Assembly (NCBI GenBank): GCA_948144175.1
Contig: CANXME010002323.1
Span: 124,001 to 188,000, forward strand
Direction: 5' to 3'
From: Closterium sp. NIES-65
Taxonomy: Eukaryota > Streptophyta > Zygnematophyceae > Desmidiales > Closteriaceae
DNA: 64,000 nucleotides
The notes beneath the pieces are model-generated. The model did no database searches, was not told the origin of the DNA, and saw only the letters and a list, made by a program, of their open reading frames with translations. Below are positions 28,073 through 38,037 of the stretch, piece after piece (the first letter of the stretch is position 1; every line of letters starts with the position of its first letter). A program made the translations under genes and the position numbers.

Positions 28073-28584
28073 TACGGGCGGCGCCAGGCCCGCGCGCGGC
28101 TCGGGCCGCCTGCGCGCGGCTCGGGCGACCCTACCTGCGGCCCTGGCCCCGGCCCTGCCGCCCTACCTGCGGCCCCGTCGTCCCGTCGCCCTACCTACTA
28201 CCTACGGCCCGGCTCCGTCGCCCTACCACGGCACCGCCCCCCCCCCCCCCCCCCCCCCCCTTTTCCCGTCGCCTGTCGAGGCGACCTGAGGGGGCCGCGT
28301 GCGGGACGGGAGACGGGAGGGGCGACCTGGGGGGTGGCGGGTGTGTAGTCTCCCCTGCTCCTCCTCCTCCTCTGTCTCCCACTGCTGCAGCTAGTGCTGA
28401 GGGGGGTGGGTGTGTGGGATTCGACAGAGTGGTGCTAGGGGTGTAGCAGCGGGTGTGTGTCAGGGGGAGTGGGATCGTTTGGGGAAGCTGAATGGAGGTT
28501 GCCGTCCTGTCGCCAGCAGCACCTGTATTCCGGGGACTTCGTCCGGTAGCCCAGTCATAGCCAGCTGTGCCAGCCGCCCGTGGG
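28073..28584 (+). other. internal, non-coding part of element D between E and G
   Basis: It continues the GC-rich D leader, includes a run of about 25 C (near 28238-28260), and then TCCTCCTCCTCCTC and a TATTCCGGGGACTTCGTCCG segment. A similar TATTCCGGAGC segment lies at 36056 after G. No coding domain was found. Confidence 0.6.
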
Positions 28585-28719
28585 TGTTGAGATAGAGGCG
28601 AGGAATGAGTGCACTATGAAATGAAACAAGTACAAGTACCAACCCTAATTGGGTTGTACCCCCTATGGGCTACCCCACTACAGCCTAAATATATGCATCA
28701 GTAATATAATCATCTGACA
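28585..28719 (-). repeat. 3' LTR of G (135 bp)
   Basis: TGTCAGATGATTATATT ... ATCTCAACA on the minus strand. It pairs with 35837-35971. Confidence 0.85.
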
Positions 28720-28939
28720 CACCCCCACAGGCAAAGTGGGGGACAGCAAGGGGTCACAAGACCAGTCAAGCAAGGCAAAGCAAAGCAAAGCAAGCTCAGG
28801 GTGGATCTCAAGGATACCACACAAATTCCGAGCACAAGGTCAAGGCCACAAGGCCAGTTCACATGCAGCAGAGCATATATATATAACAGTGCTAAACAAG
28901 CAAGAGCAAGGATATATATATGCAGCAGTACAAGCAAGG

Positions 28940-31900
28940 TCAAGAGGTAAGCAAGTGAGGCCCAGTGGGCACAAGGCCTAGCAGAGTGCAAAAGCGCTGA
29001 TGGTCACGAGGCGGAAGTGCCTTGGTGAACACATCAGCAGTGTTGGCCTCAGTGGCCACGAAACGCAGGCGAAGCTGACCACGCTGCTGCAGCTCTCGAG
29101 CAAGGAAGTAGCGCAGAGCAATGTGCTTCGTCCTGTGCTCCAGTCTGTGCTCCTCACACAAGGCAATGGTTGCCTTGTTGTCGACGTACAGCACTGGAGG
29201 AGAACGAGGCCGCTCTCCAAGGTCAGTCAGCAGGTAGGTGAGCCAGCAAAGCTCCTGGGCAGCCATGGCCGTGGCGTAGATCTCAGCCTCACAGCTGGAG
29301 CTGAGAACCGAAGAAGAGCGAGTAGAGCGCCAAGAGACAGAGCCAGAGCCAAGACTGAAGGTGTAACCCTGAGACGACCTCTGAGTAGCCTGGTCGTCAG
29401 CCCAAGAAGCGTCTGAGTGCCCAGTGAGCACAGGCCGCTCACGCCCTCCAAGCACTAGCCCCATGCCCGACGTACTGCACAAGTAGCGCAACACCCTCTT
29501 AGCTGCATCCATGTGCTCCTTCCGGTGACGGCCGAGAGCAACATAGCGTGCTAAGATGCTGAGAGGGTATGCGAGGTCAGGTCGAGTGCAAGTCATCAGG
29601 TACATGAGGCAGCCCACAAGCTCTGGATACGGACCACTCGACTCTACGGACTCATCCGAAGGCAGAGCTGAGAGCGAGTGTCCCGTAGGCAGAGGAGTGG
29701 ACTGAGGCGAGGAGTACGTGAAGCCGAAGCGCTGAAGGACGTGCTGCACCATGTGCGACTGAGTCAGGGTAATGGTGCGGCGTGCTCTGTCCCGGGTGAT
29801 CCGCAAGCCAAGATAGCTTGTCAGTTCACCCAGGTCTGTGCACGTGTGTCTCTTCTGCAGCTCGGACTTCACGTGGGCGAGTGCGGCAGTGTCCGCAGTG
29901 GCAAAGACCAAGTCGTCGACGTACACGAGGATGTAGAACGGCGGCAGCGAGGTGTCGGTGCGCAGAAACAGCGACGGGTCAGCAGTAGAAGGAGCAAACC
30001 CAAGAGCCGCAAGTGTAGTCCTCAGTGTGTCGTGCCACTCACGCGGCGCCTGGCGGAGACCGTAGACTGGCCGCCGGAGGCTCCACTGGGTACCAGGAGG
30101 GAACGACCCAGTGAAGCCAGGAGGGCGGCGCAGCCAGATCTCCTCGTGCAGGCGGCCCTGCAGGAAAGCAGTGCTGAAGTCAAGAGAGTGTAGCTCGTAG
30201 TCACGCTGAGCAGCGACGTGCAGTAGAACCCGAAGAGTGGTCATCTTCGGGGTCGGGGAGAAGGTCTGAAAGAAGTCAACTCCCTGTCGCTGACTGAAGC
30301 CACGAGCCACGTAGCGCGCCTTGAAGACAGGCGGAGAACCCGGCGGCCGCTTCACCCTGAAGATCCACATGCCACTGACAATGTTCGCCCCAGGAGGGGG
30401 AACAGCGTCAACGTAGGTGCCTGTGGACTTCCAGGAAGCCATCTCTGCGTCCATGGCTGACTGCCACTGAGAGGAGTAGGGACCGGCCATCGCCTCTGCG
30501 TAAGAGCGTGGGGTCGGGATGTCTAGAGCATCCGGGTCTCCCTCAGGGGCAACAAGCATGGACACGAGATGGGGCAAAGCGGCGGCAAAGCACTGGAACT
30601 CCTCCTGCCTGTCCTCAAGGACGTCCGTGCCAAGAGCACAGTCACCCCCGACGGACGGAGGACAGGCAGACGCAGACGCAGCAGACGCAGACTCAGCAGA
30701 CTCAGCAGACTCAGCAACAAGACTAGCAGCGTAGTCCAGACGACCCGCAGCAGCAAAGTCGACCAGCTCAACAACTAGGGCAGACGCAGCAGCGGACTCA
30801 AAGGAAGGGTCAGTGACAAGAGTAGCAAGAAGACGCGTGACAGTAGGACTGGCAGCACGGTGAGAGTCCGACTCCGGGTCGGCAAGTGTAGGAAGAGAAG
30901 ACTGAGGAGGAGAAGGCAAAGGGGCACGCAGAGGAGCAGTGGACGGACGCAGAGACATCTGGTGCGTGCCAGGGACAGGAGGAGGACGCTGACGCGAACC
31001 GCGACCACTAGGGCGAGCAGCTCGGACTGGCGACACAGGGCGGGACGCAGGCTCACGACGCTCAGCAAGACCTCCAGTAGGACCAGCGTAGGGAGAAGGA
31101 GAAGGCAGGGGAGAGGCGGGCTGTAACTGTGACCGTGACGGGAGAGGCTGCGGACACTCTACGGGAGGAGAAGGACCAGTGGAAGGCGGGAGACCAAGAA
31201 GCTGCTGAAGGAGCGGAACGAAGTACGGCCGAGGCCGCGCAGCACCGCCAGAGACAGCAGGGACAGGACCAACACCTCCAGAGGCAACACCAGCACCAGT
31301 AGCAGCTCCAACTCCAGCACCACCAGCAGCTGCAGAAGTACCCATAGTAGGACCGACAGTCATAGCCTCAGCGCCAGCACCCGCAGCAGCTCCAGCTCCA
31401 GAGGCACCCCCGGGCCCGGCAGCTCCAGTACCCTCAGTACGAGCACCTCCGGTACCCGTGGTACCAGCTCCCTCGGCAGCAACGGAACCTCCAGCACCCG
31501 CAGTACCCCCGGCTCCAGCAGCTCGCCTCCAGCGCCGGGCAAACCACTCACGCAGCTCCAGAGGAGAGAGCGGCTCGCGGCGCGAAGAACGGTCTGGAGA
31601 ACCACCAGGAACAGAAGCAGCAGGCGCAGCACTCCCAGACGCAGAACCCCCAGGCTCAGCACCCCCAGGCACAGCACCCCCAGGCTCAGCACCCCCAGGC
31701 TCAGCACCCCCAGTCTCAGCACCCCCAGGCTCAGTACCCCCAGGCTCAGCACCCCCAGGCTCAGCACCCCCAGTCTCAGCACCCCCAGGCTCAGCACCCC
31801 CAGTCTCAGCACCCCCAGTCTCAGCACCCCAAGGCTCCGCACCCGCAGCAGCACCAGAGTCACCAGTGACGTCGACAGGCTCGACCGCGTCTACCTGAGA

Positions 31901-34825
31901 CACACCTGAAGGGGCATGACCCTGAGGGGGGAGGGGGTCTACTGGGGGGGGACCTGGGACCAGGAAGAGGGGCGGGGGGGGGAGGGACGGAGTGCGGTAG
32001 GGGAAGAGACGGTAGAAGGGAACCGACTCGTCGAACGTGACGTCCTGGGAGGACAGAACACGACGAGAGGTGGGGTGGTAAAACTGCCACCCAGGTGCGT
32101 CAGGGGGGAAACCCAGGAAGACGCAAGGAGCAGCACGAGGGGACAGCTTGTCCGCAGACAAGTCGCGGACAAACGCCCGAGATCCCCAGACACGGAACGC
32201 CGACGCATCGCCAACCTTCCCCGTCCACAGCAAAGCTGGGGAGGTCTCCGGTCTGGAGACCCTGGGCTGAAGGTTGATCTGATGTGCGGCGTACCGAACC
32301 GCAAACGGCCACAGAAAATGGGGGGCAGCCGCATGCACCATGGACGTACGGGCGACGTCCATGACAATGCCGATGCGGCGCTCAGCAATCCCATTCTGCT
32401 GTGGAGAGTCCGGAAGCGTGAAGGTCTGGCGGATGCCTCGTGCCCGACAGTAGGCTCGCAGAAGGCCGGAGGAGAACTCTCCGCCTCTGTCCGAGTGCAG
32501 ACGCAAAACAGGAAAGTCCGAGCCGAAGCTCCGCCTGAGCTGGAGACGAGCTGCGCGGATCCAGTCGATCAACACCTCAGTGACCTCACCCTTGCTGCGC
32601 AAGGGGAAGACTGTGGTGTAACGCGAGTAGTCGTCAACCACCAGCAGGAAGTAGCGCTCGTGACCCTGTCCACGGACGCGGGCTGGGCCCCACACGTCCA
32701 TGTGAAGCGTCTGCATCGGGGCCTCCGTCGGAGGAAACGGGGAGGAGTGAGGGGTAGCCCGCAGGCGACCCTCGACACAGGGGACACAGGGAGGGCCAGG
32801 CCCCGGAGGAAGGGGAGGGAGGGACCGGGGAAGGCCAGAGACAAGAAGGCGAGAGGCCATGCCCCGGAGACGAGGCAGGGAGGGGTGACCCATCCTGTGG
32901 TGCCACAGGAGGGTCTCGTGGGACAGGAGGCGACATGAGCAGGGGGCAGACTCAGGACCAGACCTGGACGCTGCAGCAAACACCTGACCCGACGCAGCTA
33001 CCTGACCAGACGCAGGAGGAGGAGACGGAACAGTGAGTGTGTACAGGCTCGACCCCGGCCCACGTGTGAACGTGGTCAAGTGTCGACCCGTGTCCGCGTC
33101 CGTGCAGTGGGTGTCCCGTCGGCGTGCAGGGGTGAACTGGTCGACCCCTGCATCCTGTAGGTCAGCACCCGCCACCAAGTTCGTAGAGAACGAGGGGAGG
33201 TAGAGACCGGACAGGGCGCCAGACGGGACCGCAGGGCACGGCAGGACAGTGGAGTAGCGAGCCAGAACAGGACCCCCAGAGGGGTCCGCCAGGGAGACCG
33301 CCACTGGCCGACTAAGCGGCGTGAGTGTGGTGCGGTCTCGAAAGAAGGAGCGAGACACCCCTGAGTCAAGAGTGAAGGTGAGAGAGGGCGGAGCCGACGC
33401 AGTACCTGAGAGAGCAGACTCACCAGCACCTGAGGACACAGACTCACTGGCACCTAGAGCGACAGCCTCACCAGCACCTGGAGCAGCAGCCTCAACAGCA
33501 CCTAGAGCCGCAGTACCAATGCCCGGGTCAGGCGGGAAACACCGGTAACAGTCACCCTCCTCACTAATAGTCACAGCATACATGGCAGCAAGAATAGCAT
33601 CAAAGTCAAGATCAAAGATAGCTACTCCTGCCCTAGACGGCTGGTCCCAGCGAGGGATCTCAGAGGCGTCAGGAAACTGGCGGCGCCAAGCGTCAGTCAG
33701 GCGGCCGAAGCAGCGCTGGGCGGGGTGTGGACCACCACACGGCTCACCCGCACGGTCGCCCGTGCGCAAGACGTAGGTGCACGGACCAGTACCCCCACCC
33801 CTCTAACGTGCAGCGTACCACTCACGGAGCTGCTGCGGGGAGAGGGTCTCCTGACCACGCTGCTGCCGCTGCTGTTGGCGCTGACCGCCACCGGAGCCAC
33901 TCCTCTGCGACGAGCCACGACCTCCTCCACCGCCTCCTCCGCCGCCGCCGCCACCACCTCCGCTGCCACCGCCACTCCCACCGTCACTGCCGCCACCGCC
34001 GCCTCCGCCTCCACTCCCACCACCACCGCCGCTGCCACCCCCGCCTCCACTGCCGCCGCTGACACCTCCACTCCCGACACCACTCCCGCTACCACCCCCA
34101 CCTCCTCCGCTGCCTCCACCGCCGCTCCCACCGCCCCCGCCGCCTCCACCACCGCTCCTGCCCCCTTTGCCCTTGCCAGAGCGACGTCTCCCACTGGGGG
34201 CAGACGCCGCACCGATCGACTCAAAACCAACTAGGTCGGCCGTAGCAGCAGAGGCGACAGAGGGCAGGAGGGGGGAGGGGGAACACCCCTCAAAGATGGG
34301 GGTGCGCGGGTCACCACGAGAGGCCCCTACAGCGAGAATGCTCTTCTCGGCTGCTAGGAGGGACTTCTCGAGGAGGTTAACAGTGAGAGTGGTGGGGCAG
34401 ACTGAGAGTAAGTCGTCCCTGACTCCGCGGAGGGAGTCAGGGAGGCGGGTGACAATGTAGTAGAGAGTGAAGTACTGGGGGGGGGGGTTCTTGGCGCAGA
34501 ACTCAGCAGGAAGCGCAGCGCGGAAGCGAGCGTCACTAGTGCACAAGGTCTGAGCACTCTTGTACGACCCAAAGTGTGCACGCTCAGAGGGAGGGAGGTG
34601 GCGACGCACAGAAAGACGTGCAGCAGCATCGTGTGTGGCCCACTGTGAGCGAACAGTGGCATCCTCAGTAGCAGCAGGGGCGGGAGAGGCACCAGAAGTG
34701 AGATCAAAGAGAGAGAGGCCGTCAGCTCTGTCGCACTGTAGGAAAAGCAGCAGGTCGTCTACCCACACGTCAAAGTCGATGGCTCTGCCCTCAGCGTCGA
34801 AGGTGAGGACACTGGGGGTAGCCAT
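28940..34825 (-). pseudogene. copia G gag-pol with one in-frame stop
   Basis: The ATG at 34825 starts MATPSVLTFDAEGRAIDFDV. A single TAG (33803-33805) in the zinc-knuckle region (WYAAR stop RGGGTGPC) replaces the Gln codon found in E and F (WYAGRQRGGG). The frame is otherwise continuous to LVPTGPHLLTS. gag also lacks about 40 codons seen in siblings (YKSAQTL joins directly to a TSDARFRAAL segment). The protease motif is LDSGVS instead of LDSGAS. Integrase (HMDVWGP, LHSDRGGEF), RT (VYVDDLVFA near codon 1632) and RNase H (HSDASWADD) are present. One nonsense change makes it a young pseudogene unless the stop is read through. Confidence 0.85.
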
Positions 34826-34879
34826 GACAGCAGTGGGGTAAGGGCAGTGCGCAGAGTAAAGCTCAGTGCTCACCAGACA

Positions 34880-35590
34880 GGGCAGTGCAGGCGGCTCGGG
34901 CGGCTCGGGCGGCTCGGGCGGCTCGGGCGGCTCGGGCGGCATGGCGGGTCGGCTGCTGGGCGGCTCGGGCAGCTCGGCGGCTCGGGCGGCTCGGGCGGCT
35001 CAGCTGCTGGGGCGGCTCGGCTGCTGGGGCGGCTCGGCTGCTGGGGCGGCTCGGTTGCTGGGGCGGCTTGGCTGCTGGGGCGGCTCGGCTGCTGGGGCGG
35101 CGCAGTTGCTGGGGCGGCGGGGCCGGGAGATGCAGCTGCGGGGCCGTTAGGGGTAGTGGCGGGGCCGGTAGGTGAAGCGGCGGGGCCGTCAGGTACAGCA
35201 GCGGGGCCGGCAGGTGAGACGGCGGGGCCTGCAGATGCAGCAGCGGGGCCGTCAGGGGTAGCGGCGGGGCCGGTAGGTGCAGTGGCGGGGCCGTCAGAGG
35301 GGACGGCGGGGCCGTTAGGTGCAGCGGCGGGGCCGTCAGAGGGGACGGCGGGGCCGTCAGGTGCAGCGGCGGGGCCGTTAGGTACAGCGGCGGGGCCGGC
35401 AGAGGGGACAGCGGGGCCGTCGGGTGCAGCGGGGGGGCAGGCAGAGGGGACGGCGGGGCCGTCAAGCGCAGCGGCGGGGCCGGCAGAGGGGACGGCGGGG
35501 CCGTCAAGCGCAGCGGAGGGGCCGGTAGAGGGGACGGCGGGGCCGTCGCAGGCGATCGCGGGGCCGTCAGAGACGGCGCCGGCGTCGCGA
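34880..35590 (-). repeat. GC-rich repeat leader of G
   Basis: Two blocks: GGCTCGGGCGGCTCGGGC repeats (34885-35130) and GCAGCGGCGGGGCCGTCAGG-type repeats (35130-35590). All frames are open through composition. No gene is called. Confidence 0.75.
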
Positions 35591-35836
35591 GGGTCAGAGG
35601 GGGGGCGGCGCGCGACTGGAGGGCGGCACGCGCGACGCGGCGCGGCCGTCTAGGGGCGGCGCGACGAGGCCGCGTAGGTGGCGCGTAAAAAAATCGCGGG
35701 CGGCTCGACGCGATCGGGCCGCCAAAGGAAAAAAAGGCCCAGCGCGACTCGGGCTAGGGCAGAGCGCGCTCCGGGCAGGACGGAATAGTAGGTGGGCCCT
35801 AGGAACAGTTCCCACTAGGGAACCTGCTCGATACCA

Positions 35837-35971
35837 TGTTGAGATAGAGGCGAGGAATGAGTGCACTATGAAATGAAACAAGTACAAGTACCAACCCTAA
35901 TTGGGTTGTACCCCCTATGGGCTACCCCACTACAGCCTACATATATGCATCAGCAATATAATCATCTGACA
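35837..35971 (-). repeat. 5' LTR of G (135 bp)
   Basis: Same ends as 28585-28719. The minus-strand primer-binding site TGGTATCGAGC follows at 35836 down. Confidence 0.85.
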
Positions 35972-36007
35972 CCTCCTCCTCCTCCTCCTCCTAAGCCTGA
36001 CAGTGGG

Positions 36008-36334
36008 TCCGTTGCTCGTCTGCCGCTACTTTAGCCGCGGGGCCAGTTACTCCAGTATTCCGGAGCGTTGTTCCGGTAGCCGCTGTGCCAGTGTGCCTCC
36101 TGTTGCCCGTGTGTCTGCAGCTTCATCCGTCGCCTCCTATCTCCTCTCCTCTCACTCTCTCTCCTCCTCCTCACTTGCCCGTTGTGACTACCACTAGTTT
36201 TGCTCATAATTGTTAACTTTAAACTATTGGTTCTTGAACTTGTGCTCAGAATGTGTGGTGACATTGTGATCCACCCTGAGCTTGTACTGCTTTGCTTGCT
36301 CTGCTGATTACACCCCACTTTGGCTATGGGGGTG
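36008..36334 (+). other. 3' non-coding part of element D
   Basis: It contains a TGTGGTGACATTGTGATCC segment and a CACCCTGAGCTTG segment that match the 3' untranslated region of E and F (20380-20420), and a polypurine-like GCTATGGGGGTG before the 3' LTR. This shared 3' end identifies D as a deletion relative of the same lineage. Confidence 0.7.
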
Positions 36335-36465
36335 TGTCAGAATGTTATCTTATGCTCTAGCCTGTAGTGGGGTGACCTATAGCGAGTACAACCCTTCTAG
36401 GGTTTCCTATTTGTATCCCCATTCTTGCTAGTGCAGTCCTCTTCATTCTCGTTCTACTTTCCTCA
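36335..36465 (+). repeat. 3' LTR of D
   Basis: It starts TGTCAGAATGTTATC, preceded by the purine tract GGGGGTG, and ends CCTCA before the CTAGG duplication. Confidence 0.8.
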
Positions 36466-36724
36466 CTAGGGCACGAGAACGACGTAACGGCAGGCGCTGT
36501 GGGCGCTCGGGGACAGTACGAGCGTAACAGGCACTAACATACGGGACAGTCTCGGGCGCTACGGACGTGAACGAGAGGAACGGGATCCCACAAGATCCTA
36601 ACATAGGTGATACCATGTCAAGAATGTAAGTGTTGGTTTGATTAAGGTTGGTTGGGGTACATCAACCTAACCCTAACAGTTGTACCCTCTATAACACACA
36701 TTATTAAGACTACAACATTTGACA
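36466..36724 (-). mobile_element. copia element C, part 2: leader start, PBS and 5' LTR
   Basis: From high to low coordinates this holds the 5' LTR (36724-36616, 109 bp, TGTCAAATG ... TTGACA), a primer-binding site reading TGGTATCACC on the minus strand (36615 down), and the leader with GCACGAGAACGACGTAACGG units that continue at 11968. The LTR contains the lineage block GAGGGTACAAC-TGTTAGGGTT. The 36466-36470 CTAGG is the right copy of the D target duplication. Confidence 0.8.
36616..36724 (-). repeat. 5' LTR of copia C (109 bp)
   Basis: The ends are TGTCAA and TTGACA on the minus strand, followed immediately by TGGTATCA, an initiator tRNA primer-binding site. At 109 bp it is one of the shortest LTRs here. 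Confidence 0.75.
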
Positions 36725-38037
36725 GTGTCTTGTAATGCCGGATAGTAGACAGCCGCTGTCTACTATTCAACACTGTCTACTATATGGGCGATGACTGTAC
36801 GAAATTCATATCGGTGGGTTCTCGTTAGTGAATCCTGCATTAGTATGATAGTAGTTTCTTATCTCAGATGATCAGAGTTATACTTCTCTGGTTCCTGAGA
36901 AATCATGTATCCATTTCTTAGACTAAGAAAAAAAATCATGGGGAAAACGAAAAAGCATAATGTTTTTCTTTGGTTTCTTTCTTTCCTTCATTTCTTTTAC
37001 AAAAGCCAGCCCTTCCTTCGCTGCTTTGCGACTATATCGCCTGTAAGCGTGTCGCTGATATTTACGACATTTCTTTACTACATTTCTGGCAGTGAAGGGT
37101 TTTCCCACATTCAGTCGATTCCATCGTTACAGAGGCGTCGCTTTCAGCTTTTTGCTGCTTGACCTGCACCCAACCTCGAGTTCCCGAGGTTCCAGATGAT
37201 ATGCGTTTTCCTGATTTTTTTATCTCGCGTTATTCAGTGCATCGTCAGTCTATATTGTCGGAGCCTCGTTATTCGTTATTCCGCGCAACTCTGTTTTACA
37301 ACTCATAACAGTATTCATACATGCTTTCCGACTAGTTCGCCTAAATTTGGTTTCTGGATTGTATCGAAGTGGGAAAACGAGTGCTGGAGGAATCGTCAAG
37401 TGCATTTTGGCGACTGGCCCGTGTAACCAAGTCACATCGTCGGAGATCTATCCATACCAGTCAACATGGGGAGAAATGCAATGTTCGTGAAACAGGGTCA
37501 CAAAACGAGACATTGGCGGAATTCGAATTCTACTAGTCAAGCACTTTTCGCGAACCTGCCCTGGCAATAATGCAATTCGCCGCAAGTTCTTGGCTGCTAT
37601 TGGCGCCCAAGAGGTACCGCGTTCCAGTATCGCGTTCGGACAAATCAAATGTACTTCCACACCACCGTCACATTCGGAATTGGCTTCCCCTCAGTGCCTC
37701 CTTCACGCTCCCTTCCCGCTCCCATTCTCGTCCCTCCCTCAGCTATCGCGGCGGCGATAGCTCCTTACATATTTCTCCCCTACCCTGTGTTCACCATACC
37801 TCGCCATTCCACACGAATTCCTCTCCTTCTCGCTCTCTCACACTCAAACAACTAGAAGTAGCACGCGCCATTCCACACGAATTCCTCTCCTTCTCGAGAC
37901 TTATTCAGGATCCTGAAACCCGCCGCCGCTTCCGTGGTCCACCGTCGGGCTAGCCTACTGCGGACTTCAACACGTGGTCACATCGGTGCAGCGCGCCGCA
38001 GCCTCAGCTTCCCTCGCCAATCACATCTCTCGTCGCC
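36725..38037. other. intergenic region with hairpin and repeat R copy 2
   Basis: AT-richer than the retroelement block. It contains a perfect hairpin (11-bp arms, 3-nt loop) at 36742-36766, and another TGTCTACTAT copy at 36774-36783. It also holds the second copy of repeat R (37407-37687) and then a CT-rich stretch that is probably the promoter and 5' UTR of the EGF-like gene. Short frames at 36905-37162 show no recognised domain. Confidence 0.5.
37407..37687 (+). repeat. dispersed repeat R, copy 2
   Basis: 281 bp matching 8904-9181 in the same orientation. It lies about 350 bp upstream of the EGF-like gene start, whereas copy 1 lies between two truncated copia elements. Confidence 0.8.

Larger units (their letters stand above)
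28585..36002 (-). mobile_element. copia element G, full-length, nested in D
   Basis: On the minus strand: 5' LTR 35971-35837, primer-binding site TGGTATCGAGCAGG, GC-rich leader, gag-pol 34825-28940, polypurine tract and 3' LTR 28719-28585. The LTRs (135 bp each) differ at about two sites. GTGGG occurs at 28580-28584 and 36003-36007, a fitting target duplication if the element is taken to 36002. That places 31 extra bases, a (CCT)n run ending CTGACA, outside the normal LTR start. G belongs to a different subfamily from E and F. Confidence 0.8.
11969..36465 (+). mobile_element. copia-related element D, non-coding, containing elements E, F and G
   Basis: D starts TGTCAGAATG at 11969 and ends TTTCCTCA at 36465, flanked by a perfect CTAGG target duplication (11964-11968, 36466-36470). 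5' LTR is 11969-12095, 3' LTR 36335-36465. A primer-binding site-like TGCTATCAGAGCAGG follows the 5' LTR at 12098, and a polypurine-like GCTATGGGGG precedes the 3' LTR. Its own sequence is 11969-12524, 28073-28584 and 36008-36465, about 1.5 kb, with no gag-pol. It is a non-autonomous deletion derivative that must have moved with proteins of siblings such as E, F or G. Confidence 0.85.

Noticed and set aside
34847..35653. 268-codon Ala/Gly-rich open frame
   Set aside because: It is antisense to the GC-rich leader repeats of element G, with no motif.
36905..37162. Possible small membrane protein or, antisense, a finger-like sequence
   Set aside because: No conserved Cys/His spacing and no start or splice context. 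Left unassigned.
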